A DNA stretch of 64,000 nucleotides from Castanea sativa (taxonomy: Eukaryota; Streptophyta; Magnoliopsida; Fagales; Fagaceae): assembly GCF_040712315.1 (NCBI RefSeq), contig NC_134017.1, forward strand, positions 48,047,636 to 48,111,635, given 5' to 3'. A program made the position numbers and the translations under genes. A model generated the notes under the pieces. It was not told the DNA's origin and did not search any database. It saw nothing but the letters and a program-made list of their open reading frames with translations. Shown here piece after piece: positions 45,603 through 57,283 of the stretch (its first letter is position 1; every line of letters starts with the position of its first letter).

Positions 45603-48360
45603 TAAACAATATGGAAAAACATTGATCTATTAATCTTTTTATCTAAGTTTGGAGGCTAAGTTACTAGGTCTAGGTGGGCTGAGATAAGGCTAAGTTACCA
45701 TGAAATCAATCTTCTACACTATAGTGATCAATGATCATGTTACATCATCCGAGTCAACAACATGTTATAGACATCCAAGAGCATACTATTCAAGATTAAA
45801 ATAAGTGCTGGTGTGTGCATGGTAGAAAAACCTTAATTTTGGCATTTGATTGCATTTGAACATATTGGAAAGTAAAAGCATAGTGCTTATTGTGTGCTAT
45901 GTTATAAGGCTAAAAACATGCTTAATTTTGAATCTAATGACATTCTAAGATCTAACATACATTAATGAATAAACTTGTTAAGAGCATAAGCATAGACATT
46001 CAAAAGAGCATAAGCATAGACATTCAAAGCACATTTAAAATATAAACACACATAGATCCTAGATTCTGACATATTACCGAAAGAGACACGTTATAAAGAC
46101 ATGCAAAGAACTCTAAGGGAGGGAGGAGATTCTTTTTAGAGGTTGTGGAGGAGTGAGACAACAAATTGTCCCAATGTGGCCTGACAAGAAGGCCAAACCA
46201 CAATGGTACCTTTCTTTGTTGCTTCCTCTAAAACCTTAAAAGAGAACCAAGGTAATCCTTTAGATCTTTGAAGGAGTGAGGTATCAAGTAATAAGCTATA
46301 AACCCAAGTGTTTGGAGGAGGACCGGTCTTCACCTTCTAGTGTTTGGAGACCAAAAAGACCAAAGCATCAAAGAAGCTCCTCTTTATTACCTTCTCTAGA
46401 GTTCTAGAGGAGTTGGGTCCATTGGATGAGCATTCCACCCCTTTTTATAGTGAGGGAGAAGATTTTAGAGGGGTGGGTGGTTCAGTTTGGAGTCAAAGTG
46501 AGTAGGGAGCAAGAAAGGACCGAAACAGAAGGAGATCAATAATGTCTAGTCCAAGTGCGAATTGACACTTGAACCCAATGATAGCCCACCACCTTTCCTC
46601 TTTTGCATGATTTTTCATTAAATGCTATGATTTTTATAAATTCAACCTCGTTAAATACAACCGTAAAGGAGAATGCACATTGGTGAGACAAAAGCCCAAA
46701 ACAAAGGTTTTAGAGGAAAATTATCATTGCACACACTATGTTACATACAACCGTATAGATTGCAATTGTGAAATCGTGTTTTTGCAAACACGATTTTAGT
46801 TATAATTTTTAAATGGTGAGAACACGATTTCAACTGTGTTCTTTACATACAGTGGTAACTATCACCAGTCGTCTTTTTGGAGGTCAAACAATTGCATTTG
46901 ACATTATCAATTAGAAGCGATCAAACATTAAAAAAAATCCATACACCAAATAGTGGATTCAGTTTAAAAGTTCGGAAGACTTTGAGTTTTGTTACAGTTG
47001 CGGCAGATTTGGTCATTCCTGATTGGGCTGTATCTTCTCCTAGTGATAAGTCAAGAACAAAGGCGCAAGGGATATGGCCATATGGGCCACTACTTGTTGG
47101 TTCGAAGGCTAAGAGGATTATGGCTCTCTATGATGAAGTCTTGACCTATAAATATAAGCTGGTGTAGGAGTTAAGACTTTTGGTGATCCAAGATAGGCTG
47201 GAAAAAAGGGCATGCAGTATGGTCCTTGCTTATCCTTTATGTATGAGTGGTACATAACCATGTCTTTCCTCCGGAATTTGGGCCATTTAAACTACATGGT
47301 ACTGCAGTCTCACCCTCAATTCCCAATGTCAATATTATAGACAAGTAAAGCAAGAAATTATTTAAACTGAAACTCTCCACTATTATGCATGATGAAGTAA
47401 TGGCTTATAATGGCAACAAGCTGCAGTTGTGTGGGTGAGTGGTGCACATTTGAGGAATGTGTTTTGAGAAAGGCTAAATTTAGAACAAGGTTTGGTACAG
47501 TGCTGCTCCTTAGAATTCATTACAAAGAAGATGAAAAGGTTTTACTGTATTTTCCATGCAAAATGCTGCTTTTCAATGCGTAGTTTCAACATTGGTTAAG
47601 CTGTACCAAGAATTCAGAGTCTGACACTACTTTGATACTTTGGGTCATGCACACCGGTTCCTTTATATCAGAATTGAGCTTCGTAAAAGTTAATTTTGGG
47701 GGATTAGTAACATGCCATAGTGAGTAATACTTAGCATAAGAAAAAAAATTCAAATTCCAGTCAAGATTGAATATGCATATCAAATACTCTGTCAAACTCC
47801 AATACAATTTGCAATAAATTTTTGAACTGTACCAATGGAATATTGGCCAAATTCTCTCTTCTTTCACATTTTTGAAATGATATAGGTGGGACATTTTTGT
47901 TGTTATGCTTTAAAATGACCCAAATTTACAAACAGTATTCCCATTAAAGTTCAGCCTTAAAAAGAATCCAAGAACCTTTTACAAAAGTTTACTTAATCTT
48001 TTAATTAATTTGTGGACTTTTGAGCAAAGCACACAGTAATAAGGGGAAGAGGGAGCAAACCAGAATTCAAATTCATCATCAACTATCTACGATTATCAAA
48101 AACATGTTTATTTGGCAAAAAGTTTACAATTCAAATCATTTTACCAACTACAATTTGGGGTTTAAATCTCTGCTCCAAACAACTAACATACGGTTTGTAC
48201 AAGTACCTACAGATCTAAACAAATCCCACAGTATCAAATAAGGCGACAAAACAGAAATTTATATCTAATCTATGAACGTATGATTAATCTTTGCTCCTTC
48301 CTAACTTTTGCATCGTAGCTCTTGATACTATAAGAACAGGGAAATTGAGCCTCAAACCTT
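45603..48360. other. Spacer and 3' flank of array member B
   Basis: 45,603-46,740 is non-coding with repeat-like text. Near 46,788-46,836 lie two short palindromes of the type ATCGTGTTTTTGCAAACACGAT, possibly an old terminal repeat. An open frame at 46,877-47,167 has no family resemblance. From about 47,160 to 48,360 the DNA is the duplicated 3' flank shared with member C (51,125 onward) and, from 47,488, with member A. Confidence 0.55.
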
Positions 48361-49764
48361 TCACTCGAGCTTCCATGATTTGGCTATCATATAATCCATT
48401 GCACCATCCATTTCATGTAGTTTGAATGAAAAAATTGCCTGAAATTTATTAACATCCTTCTGTAGATCGTTCAGCTTCTTCTCAGATTGCTTGAGACCAT
48501 ATTCAAATGTTGACAGAGCCATGTATATTAAGTATTGTTCTTTGGGAAGTTGTGGATGACTCATAATAGATTCCAAATCTAGAGCTAGGTTGCAGAATTG
48601 ATGAAGGAGAAGGTACAGATCATCCTCCTGATTCCAATTTTCTTTCCTTACTTCATTCAATATTATGGCGTGTTCCAGTACAGTGAAAATCTTGTTTATC
48701 ACCGTGGAATTCTCAACTTCAGTACTGGCCCATTTGAGTGTAGATCTCAACCCATCAATCTTTCCTTCAAATTTTTCTTTCCCTGACATCATAAACACTA
48801 GATCAACGAGCAGTCGAGACAGTTTTTTCCCAACTTCAAAAGCATCAGCCTTTATCAAAATCATTTTCCTGAATTCTTCACTATCTATGCCAAACTCTTC
48901 CATGCACTCCATCAAACTCTTCTTTCCATCATCTCTACGTTTCTTGAATGTTTGGGCCATTTGGCTAATACTTGCAGCTATCATTCCCCGTAAATCTTTT
49001 TCTAATTCTTCAATACAATTGTCATCACCTTCATCATCTGACGAGTTTCCAATGGCCTTCTCCCCCTTGGCAAGGAACCGCCTTTTCACATTGTCATCTT
49101 TCTTTAATTCTTCATTCTCCTCTTTAGTTTTTTCACTGTCTTCACTGCTCGGGCCCGGGTCGAAACTTCCATCTCCAAGATCAATATCACTGGTATCCTT
49201 CGATAACTTTGGAAACTCATTCGAAGTCTCCTTGACAGCATCTTCATCTTGAACGAAAGGCTTCAGCAACTCATTGAACCTTTTACCATGGTCATTTATG
49301 TCCTTCTGCAGTGACTGAAGATCCATGATCAGTTGGCTTATCTTTGGGTTCAATGTTTCTGTGGAAAGACAAAATTCTGAATCGCTGGCAAGGTCAATAT
49401 CGATATCATTCAAAGTCTTTTTGACAGCATCTTCTTCTTGAACGAAAGGCTTCAGCAACTCATTGAACCTCTTACTATGGTCATTTATGTCCTTCTGCAG
49501 TGACATAAGATGCATGATCTGTTGGCTGATCTTTGGGTCCAATGATTCTGTGGAAAGACGAAATTCTGAAACTCTGGCAAGGTCAATATCAATATCATTC
49601 AAAGTCTCCTTGACAGAATCTTCTTCTTGATCGAAAGGCTTCAGCAACTCATCGAACCTCGTACAATGGTCATTTATTTCCTTCTGCAGTGACATAAGAT
49701 CTATGATCAGTTGGCTTATCTTTGGGTCATCAAGATCAAGGATTTCTTGATCTTTGGTAGCCAT
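48361..49764 (-). CDS. Array member B: unknown acidic coiled-coil protein with triplicated N-terminal module
   Basis: The frame starts MATKDQEILDLDDP and gives 467 residues. The open frame continues upstream only through a non-ATG codon, so the ATG at 49,764, conserved in all three copies, is chosen. Residues ~11-195 are three copies of a 63-residue module (DPKISQLI.DL.SLQK.INDH, then FDELLKPF or FNELLKPF, then EED/DEDAVK). An acidic linker (GPSSEDSEKTKEENEELKKD), a Lys-rich stretch and a helical C-terminal block (LLVDLVFMMSGKEKFEGKI; LNLALDLESIM-like) follow. It is highly charged and probably coiled coil; no signal peptide or membrane segment. I recognise no family. It has a TATA box and no break, so it is the likely functional member of the array. 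Confidence 0.72.
   Translation of the reverse strand: MATKDQEILDLDDPKISQLIIDLMSLQKEINDHCTRFDELLKPFDQEEDSVKETLNDIDIDLARVSEFRLSTESLDPKISQQIMHLMSLQKDINDHSKRFNELLKPFVQEEDAVKKTLNDIDIDLASDSEFCLSTETLNPKISQLIMDLQSLQKDINDHGKRFNELLKPFVQDEDAVKETSNEFPKLSKDTSDIDLGDGSFDPGPSSEDSEKTKEENEELKKDDNVKRRFLAKGEKAIGNSSDDEGDDNCIEELEKDLRGMIAASISQMAQTFKKRRDDGKKSLMECMEEFGIDSEEFRKMILIKADAFEVGKKLSRLLVDLVFMMSGKEKFEGKIDGLRSTLKWASTEVENSTVINKIFTVLEHAIILNEVRKENWNQEDDLYLLLHQFCNLALDLESIMSHPQLPKEQYLIYMALSTFEYGLKQSEKKLNDLQKDVNKFQAIFSFKLHEMDGAMDYMIAKSWKLE
49232..49745 (-). repeat. Tandem in-frame repeat, 189-bp period, about 2.7 copies
   Basis: The phrase TTGACAGCATCTTC and its following text recur at about 49,232, 49,421 and 49,610. 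The period is a multiple of three, so each unit adds 63 residues. Copies differ by scattered substitutions only. Member C has a single module and member A a deleted one. Confidence 0.9.
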
Positions 49765-49878
49765 TGATATCTCTACAAAAAGCTTTTGAGGTGGAGAAAG
49801 TGTTTGGGAAATAGAAGACAGACTGTTTAGTTCAGAAATATTGGGTGTTTGAGAGACAGAGAGGGCCAAAATATTAGG

Positions 49879-49887
49879 ATTTTATAG
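49879..49887 (-). promoter_or_regulatory. TATA box of array member B
   Basis: The minus strand reads CTATAAAAT, about 115 bases upstream of the ATG. The same segment precedes member C. Confidence 0.65.
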
Positions 49888-52834
49888 GAGGGACTTATGG
49901 ATGGTTGTTCAGTTATTTCAGTTATGAGTGAAGGATTGCATCACCTGCAGGTGATATTTTATTTGGTGCACTTTGGGTTTGCTGAGATGAGGGACTAATG
50001 AGTGGATAATCTTTTATGTCATCAGAATGTGAATGAATCTGTGATAATGAGATGATACAGTAGTAAAGGATAAATACAGGGCACCCATCAATATAAAGTG
50101 TTCTGTTTCATCAATCTACTTGCTTTTTGTTGAGACTTTTTTTTTTGGGTGCTAAATTACAAAAAAAAAAAAAAAAAAAAAGTATCTCAACAACCTTTAA
50201 ATGCAAGTGATGATGAAATGTGCCTAAGCTTTAACAGTCACTTATAAAATTCCCTTATGAGTTTTAAAAAATGGCGTTAGTATTTCAAGCCTTACTAATG
50301 AGTTCAATAGGTCAAACATAACTATTACAAGTAACGAAGTAAACAAAGAAAGATTAAATGTGTAGGTAAATCGAATGGGATAAAATCTAGTTAACCTTTG
50401 TTTAGAGCCTGCAAGTGTAAATTGGGGTAGATTAAAGTGACTGTGGATGCTACTTGGAAAGATAGGAAGGCAATTGCGATTGTGGCATCCAGTGACCATA
50501 TGCAAATAGCATTTATGTTGAGATCCAATAGTTGAAAATTCCTCTTTCTATTGAATGTTAATTTTAAAATCTAAATGTTAGATTACATATTATTAATACA
50601 TCCTCCATACTTGCAAACTTTCAAGAAGCTCAAAAATCAATAGCTATAATATCAATCAAATGTTTAAATTTCATAATTTTTGTAGTATAAAATTATGCAT
50701 AAAAATATAAGTTTATTAATCTAATAGAAAATAACATCTAGATTTGAAAGAAATTTAACACGTGTGTTAAGAACATAAAAAATATAAAATTTAACTGTTA
50801 GATTTTTAAAATTCGTATCTAAAAAAAAAATATTGGCAAAAAATTTGAAGGGCTTTTCCTTTGATGAAAACTTATTCTAACGGGACGTTGAGAGAATAAA
50901 AATGATAATTATATGTATAAATGTAACAAACACGAATTATTAAAATGTTGAACCTAGTGTATATTGAAAAAATAAATATAGATTACTGAGAAAGAAAAAA
51001 AAAGAATAAACATAATAATTATTATTTATATTTATTTTCAAGAATTGCCATATTGTGATTTACTATATATAGTGTTGTTTAGGGTAGTTCCTTTTGTCCA
51101 AAGTTATCTAAGCTATAGATATAGTCGGTGTAGGAGTTGAGAGACTGATTCTTTTGATGCTGTAAAATAAAGGGAATAAAGGGTATGGAGTATGAACCTT
51201 GCTTTTCCTTTATACATGTAAGGTAAATAACTATACACATTCGTATTAGCTCGTTCAAAAATTCATCTATGATATAAAAACTTACTATTTTTATTTTACA
51301 TACTCACTTTTCGAAATATCTCACATTAGATTATCTATTTCACACTAAATTTCATTAAAATATTAATTTTTTTTAATTGTTCATTTTTCTTCTCACACAA
51401 CAATTATTATTCACTTTCTTTCTTCATCGTCGAGATACATAAAGAAAAGCAAAAAACAAAATGTAAAATGAATAATGTTAGTATAAATTTATATAGTTAC
51501 TATAGCAACTATATATGTTTATACAATTTTGCATGACTTGATGCAGGTAAATTTTGAGTTTAGTTAGCTAAAATATAGTATTTTTTCTATAATACAAGCA
51601 CCACTGTGAGTGTTCTTAACCTCCAGAATTTGGGCTTTGTAAACTACCTAGCATTTGCAGTCTCACCCTCAATTTCCTATGTCAATATTAGAACAATGTA
51701 CCAGATTGGTGCTGGACTTCACATGGGAGACACTCTGTAATTGCATGCGATACATATTTTTGGATTAAATAAAATTATCTAACATCTCTCTCTTTTCTTC
51801 TGTGAGAGAGCTAACTAAACCCCAAATTAAACAAACCGTGGTCTATGAAATACTGAGTTGATTTGGAAATTGGGACAAGACTAAATGCAGGAGCAATATA
51901 ACAATGTCTCACTATTTATAAACTGCAAAATATTTGTTGTTATTATTATTGTTATTTTTTTATGGTACAAGCAAGTGTTATCCTCCCATAAAGAGAACCT
52001 CCAAGAATTTAGAGATAAGTAAAGCAAGTTATAGTTCAATCCGAAACTGACTACTATTATGCATGATGAACTAATGGCTTATAAAGGCAACAACTTGCAG
52101 CTGTGTGTGTGGTGCACATTTGAGGAATGTGTTTTGAGAAATGCTAAAAGCAGAACATGGTTTAGTACAATGCTGCTCCTTAAAAATCATTATAATGAAG
52201 AAGCATAGGTTTTACTATATTGTCCATATGAAATGCTGCATTTTGATGTGTAGTTTCTCTGCGGGCTTGAACTTTTCCTTCTGGTTACCAACAACATTTG
52301 GTCAAGTTGTACCATTATCAAATACACAGTAATAAGGGGGGCCACCGGGGGGGGGGGGGGGGGAGAAGCAAGTCAGAATTCAAATTCATCATGAACTGTC
52401 TACCATTATCAAATACATGTTTATTTGGTAAAATCTTACAATTCAATTTATTCTACCAACTACAATTTGGTGTTTAATTCTGTGCGCCAAACAACTAACA
52501 AGTGGTTTGTACTAGTACCCACAGAACTAAACAAATCCCACAGCATCAAATCAGGGAACAAAACAGAAATTTGTATCTAATCTATGAATCTATGTTTAAC
52601 CATTGCACCTTCCTAACCTTTGCATGGGAGCTTTGGACATTGAAAGAGAAAGGAATTTGAGCCTCAAACCTTTCATTAGAACTTGTACGAAGTTTCTGAT
52701 TAATTCCTTCACATCTTATGCTCTAGTTTTAATGAAAAATTTTCCTTCAAATTTTTAATATCCTTCCATATACCGTTCAGCTTCTTCTTAGATTGTTTGA
52801 GATCACTTCCAAATCTTGACTGATCCACGTACAT
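49888..52834. other. Promoter of B, spacer, and 3' flank of member C
   Basis: 49,930-50,000 is the promoter block shared with A and C. 50,000-51,100 is AT-rich and non-coding with an A-run (50,161-50,180). From ~51,125 to 52,830 is the duplicated 3' flank, including a G-run (52,347-52,363). 52,715-52,834 is the untranslated remainder of the C-terminal coding region of member C. Confidence 0.55.
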
Positions 52835-53860
52835 TCAGTTTTGTGTTTTGGGATGATGTGGATGACTCATAATACATTCCAAATGCAGAGCTAGCTCAAG
52901 GAATTGATCAAGGAGCAGATGCAGAACTTTCTTGAGGAATTGATCAAATAGGTCATCAGTTCGGCTTCTTTTGTTTGAGCTTTCCTCCTGATTGCTTTCA
53001 TCTAGTCCTGTTTGTTCCAAACCAGCCCACTTTCCTTTCATTGGTTCATTCCTATTGGCCTGTTTCAGTAGAGTGCCAATCTTGTTAATCACCACGGAAT
53101 TCTCATCTTTAGTACTGACCAATTTGAGTGCTGACTTGAACCTTTCAATCTTTGCTTCAAATTCTTCTTTCCCTGACATCATAAACACCAAATCAACGAG
53201 CAGTTGAGACACATTAATCCGAACTTCAAAAGAACGAGCCTTCCTCACAATTAGAGCCCTGGATTCTTTCCTAGATACGTCAAACTCTTCTTTGCACTCC
53301 ATCAAACTCATCTTTCCATCATTTCTATCTTTCTTGCGTCTTTCTTTACATTCACGCATGAGTGTCCGCATGGTTTTCTCAAAAGGCTCATCAGCTTCAC
53401 CACTACTTGCGGCTATCATTTCCCGTAAATCGTCTTCCAATCCTTCAATATTGGTAGAAATGTCTTCAGCATTAGCAGTAAGTTCACTGCCTTGATCATG
53501 TAATGAATCAGACTCCATCATCTCCCTACAGGTCTCCATCACCTTCGCTAGGAATCGCTTCCCCACGTCACCATCATTCTTTAATTCTTCATTTCCCTTT
53601 TCAGTTCCTTCGCTGTTATCACTGATATCCTTTAATAATTTTGGAAGCTCATTCAAAGTCTTCTTGACAGCATCTTCTTCTTGAACGAAAGGCTTCAGCA
53701 ACTCATTGAACCTCTTGCTATAGTCTTTTATGTCCTTCTGCAGTGACTTAAGATGCACGATCAGTTGGGTTATCTTTGGGTCCAATGTTTCTGTGGAAGG
53801 ACGCAATTCTATATCACTGGCAATGTCAATATCAAGGATTGGTTGATTTTTGTCAGCCAT
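52835..53860 (-). CDS. Array member C: unknown coiled-coil protein, C-terminally truncated by frameshift
   Basis: It starts MADKNQPILDIDIASD (ATG at 53,860) and gives 341 residues. It holds one module (DPKITQLIVHLKSLQKDI, then RFNELLKPFVQEED), an acidic linker and the helical block (LLVDLVFMMSGKEEFEAKI; KKVLHLLLDQFLELALHLEC). After MSHPHHPK the frame changes to TQN and a stop. The bases beyond (52,834-52,715) still resemble the last ~50 codons of member A, so a small indel removed the C-terminus. A TATA box is present. The gene may still be expressed as a shorter protein. No family recognised. Confidence 0.65.
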   Translation of the reverse strand: MADKNQPILDIDIASDIELRPSTETLDPKITQLIVHLKSLQKDIKDYSKRFNELLKPFVQEEDAVKKTLNELPKLLKDISDNSEGTEKGNEELKNDGDVGKRFLAKVMETCREMMESDSLHDQGSELTANAEDISTNIEGLEDDLREMIAASSGEADEPFEKTMRTLMRECKERRKKDRNDGKMSLMECKEEFDVSRKESRALIVRKARSFEVRINVSQLLVDLVFMMSGKEEFEAKIERFKSALKLVSTKDENSVVINKIGTLLKQANRNEPMKGKWAGLEQTGLDESNQEESSNKRSRTDDLFDQFLKKVLHLLLDQFLELALHLECIMSHPHHPKTQN

Positions 53861-53978
53861 GGATAGGTCTAGAGAAAGCATTTGAGAGGGAGATAGTGGT
53901 TGGAAAGTAATTGACTGACTCATTTGTGCAGAAATCTTGATAGTTCGAGAGACAGAGAGGGCCAAAGTATTAGCTAGG

Positions 53979-53987
53979 ATTTTATAG
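53979..53987 (-). promoter_or_regulatory. TATA box of array member C
   Basis: CTATAAAAT on the minus strand, about 119 bases upstream of the ATG, in the same context as in member B. Confidence 0.65.
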
Positions 53988-54671
53988 GAGGGACTTAGGG
54001 ATGGTTGTTTCAGTTATTTTAGTTAGGAGTGAAGGATTGCATCACCTGCAGGTGATGTTTTATTTGGTGCACTTTGGGTATGCTAAGATGGGAGACTAAT
54101 ATTGTATTTCACTTAATCTTAACAACAAACTTATTGTGGACTTCCGTTATTTTATTTTTTATTTTTTTCATGCAGTGAGTTAATTTGAGTCATCAGTTAA
54201 TGGATTTTAGGATTTAATTATCTTAAAAGATATGGGGATTGGATAAAAACAAAAAAAGATATGGAGATTTTTTTCAATGAGGATATAACTATTTCAAAAG
54301 GGTGGAAATTTTTTAAATATGAATTTCAAAGATGAGGATTTGTTCATTTTAAAAGAGAAAATAAATTTTTCTAGGAAAGATCCAAGGATGAAGAATTTTT
54401 CTAGGTAAGATATGGAGACTTAGCATGTTGGCTGCAATAAGATCATGCTAAATGACATTCAAGTCCAATTGATCACAAATTTGAAGTAATCACTTCCATT
54501 TCTTTATGTCCAAAATAATCGAAGAATTTCATTCTGATTAGTTAATTGTACGAATTACCCTTGCATTTCATCTTCACCTAAATTCTAGTTCATCCTGATG
54601 CATTTTTCTTGTTTTGGTTAATTCCACCAAATATTATGGTCAATATGTGAACCAAAAATTGATTTTCTTTG

Positions 54672-54702
<31 letters not shown>

Positions 54703-56029
54703 ATTCCTTTTATCAAATTGAGTTGATATTGTGGGGAGATAAACATCTTAGGGAGATTCAAATTGAGAAGTTAGAATAACATATAAAGACACTAGTTAAG
54801 CCTCTCAATGGCTATGGGTATGAGTTCAATTGTTACTAATTACTCATTTTTCTTATTAGTATTCAATATAAGACTATACTTTTTAACCAACCACTCCACT
54901 TGCAAGTGAGCATTCCAACAAATATAATATACAATAGTAGAATCTTGATTATCGCAAAGTGGATTGGACTTTTTGTCCTTTGTACTTTTGTTGTCCTTTG
55001 TACTTTTGTTGTTTGTGCGAGTAAGGAAAGACTCATGGGATCTATCTTTTACAAAAAGTTCCAATTGCCAAGGATCAGGCAAATACTTGGCAATTTCAGG
55101 TAGGGTTGGCCTTAGGCCTAGGCCACTTAGGCCATTGCCTAGAGTCCCCTACTAGAGAAAGACCCCAAATTTATTTATTTATATTTAAATATTTTCGGGA
55201 AATATTAAAAAAATTAGTTTATATTTTTTTTTTCATTAATAAGAAGGCCCAAAGAATTAAGTAATGCTAAAGATAGAGATAAGAAAAAGTTAAATAAAAT
55301 AGATCTTACAAATAGACGTGTCACTAATAACAAGTAATCCAAATAGGAAAATGTTAAAAATACTATAAATTTTACTACATAACCTTTATAATTTGATATG
55401 ACAACAAATATGATAGGTAGACTTCAACAAACTATTAAATGTATTTTTCATTGAATTTTTGTGATTAGTGATATATCTTTGTATAAAGTTGTGATTTACA
55501 ATTATGTTTTATATTGGCTTTATTCCATGACAAAAAGTGTTGTAATTGCAATAAATTATTTCCTTGTATTTTGTGGGATTTTATTGTATTGGGTTTAATA
55601 TTATGTTGGTGAAGAATCAAGCATGCAATGCAGATCAGTGTAGTTTCACGACTAGCTCGCAAGAAGCTCGCGAGTAAAGGTTCTTACAAAAAGGCCACGT
55701 GAGAAGCACATGCTGGAAGCTAAAGAATCGAGTGCCAAGTTGTATTTCGCGCAAAGTACTCGCGAGAAACTCTTTCCCTAGAGGATTTTAAGTGTGACTT
55801 TCTTACCTTACCCACAAAAGTAAAAAGAGGCTATTTTAGAGAGAAAACCCTAGATAGGTTTCTACAACACAACACACCCACCTTTTATAGAGAGAGCTAC
55901 TCATCCTTTAATGAGAAATCATTGTAGTCTTTTCTCCTTTCTCTCTCTCATTGTTATACCTTAAAATGAGATTTATATCCAAACACAACTCACACATATT
56001 TAGAGTGTAAAGAGTGTTTTGGTGTTTGG
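53988..56029. other. Non-coding spacer with retroelement fragments
   Basis: 53,990-54,110 is the shared promoter block of the array. A TA microsatellite lies at 54,680-54,702. 55,620-55,930 has repeated CTCGCGAG-type motifs and looks like part of an LTR. No gene. Confidence 0.5.
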
Positions 56030-56930
56030 TGTTGGGAAATTTAGACTTCGGTTGATAAAATTAACAAGTTTTAAACTCAAGTTGTTAATTAGATTTATTA
56101 TGAATAAACCTTGCTCAAATATACAAACATCAATATCATGCATAGTAAAAAAGTAAATAAAACAAGATATAATGACCCACGAAAACCAATAAAACAAACT
56201 CGTTTCACAGTAAAAAACCTAGGGGCGAATCTTCCTGAAAAGTAATTCACTATAGTAAAAAGAAGTTTCAGATCTAGTACAAAACATTTTTCCCTAAACT
56301 CTACAATCCCTGTAGATGAACTTACAGCAGAAACCTTCTATCACTTCAGAACCTCTGAACTCTTCAATATATGAACTCCACCTTTTTGCACAGATCCCAG
56401 AACGTGACTAACTCCAGCAACTTGAAGAAGATGTTGTTGGCTTTAAAGTTCTTCACTTTATCAACAATGAAGATCAAAAAGCACTTGGTTACAAAACCCT
56501 AAGGTGAAAAGATGTAGTAACTTCTTGTAGAGAGAATAAGACACTAGTTCACTTTCTGCATATGTTCTACATGTATAACGGCTTTTAAAATAAGCCTTAT
56601 ATATGTCTAGGGTTGTGAGAAAATAAACCTTACACATACATGTCAACATGAGCCGAAAATTAGATCTGAAAATTCTGATTTTGTAGATCTCGATAGATTT
56701 AGCTTCTATCGAGCTTCGTTCTTAAGTCTCGATAGATACTGTTTCTGTTAAGATATCTATTGAGCGAACAACTTTTCTTCACTTGTTTCTTGGTCCAATC
56801 TTCATGGATTTAATACTTGGCTTGAACAACATGTTTCTTAAAGTACTAAACACATCCTAGATCTATCCAATTACAAGTAAAGTGCTTTTTGTCAAAGGAT
56901 TAGCCAATTACATAAAATATATCCCTAACA
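56030..56930 (-). mobile_element. Copia-type LTR (3' LTR, minus orientation)
   Basis: On the minus strand it starts TGTTAGGGATATA and ends TTCCCAACA, about 901 bp. It is directly preceded on that strand by a polypurine tract (AAAGGGGGGAGAT, 56,931-56,944), the signature of a 3' LTR. A diverged second copy lies at 58,866-59,757. Confidence 0.72.
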
Positions 56931-57243
56931 ATCTCCCCCCTTTGGCAATCCGTGACAAAATCACAACAAACAAATGAATCATGAGAGAAGTCTTAAATCA
57001 CTACACTTATAACCACTTGTTGGATTACAAAACAAATCTAACCCTACTACAAACTCTTGAAAAACTTTGCAAGAAGAAAGTTCATGGCACGGTAGACTTT
57101 CACAACCTGTTTTTCTGAAACACTTAAACAAGACTCATCAATGCATCATGTGTGAAATAGAAATAAAAGTTGCATACATAAAGAAACATGTGTATAAAGA
57201 GAGAAAAAAAATAACACATGTAAAGATAGGTGAAGAAGACATA

Positions 57244-57283
<40 letters not shown>

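Noticed and set aside
46877..47167. 96-codon open frame
   Set aside because: No recognisable domain, and it overlaps duplicated flank and repeat-like DNA; not supported as a gene.
49765..49869. Upstream extension of array member B (starting ALSVSQ) and the similar one for member C (53,861-53,965)
   Set aside because: Member B's frame begins with TTG, not ATG. In all three copies the ATG in AT(G)GC.AA.AA is conserved, so the extension is 5' leader.
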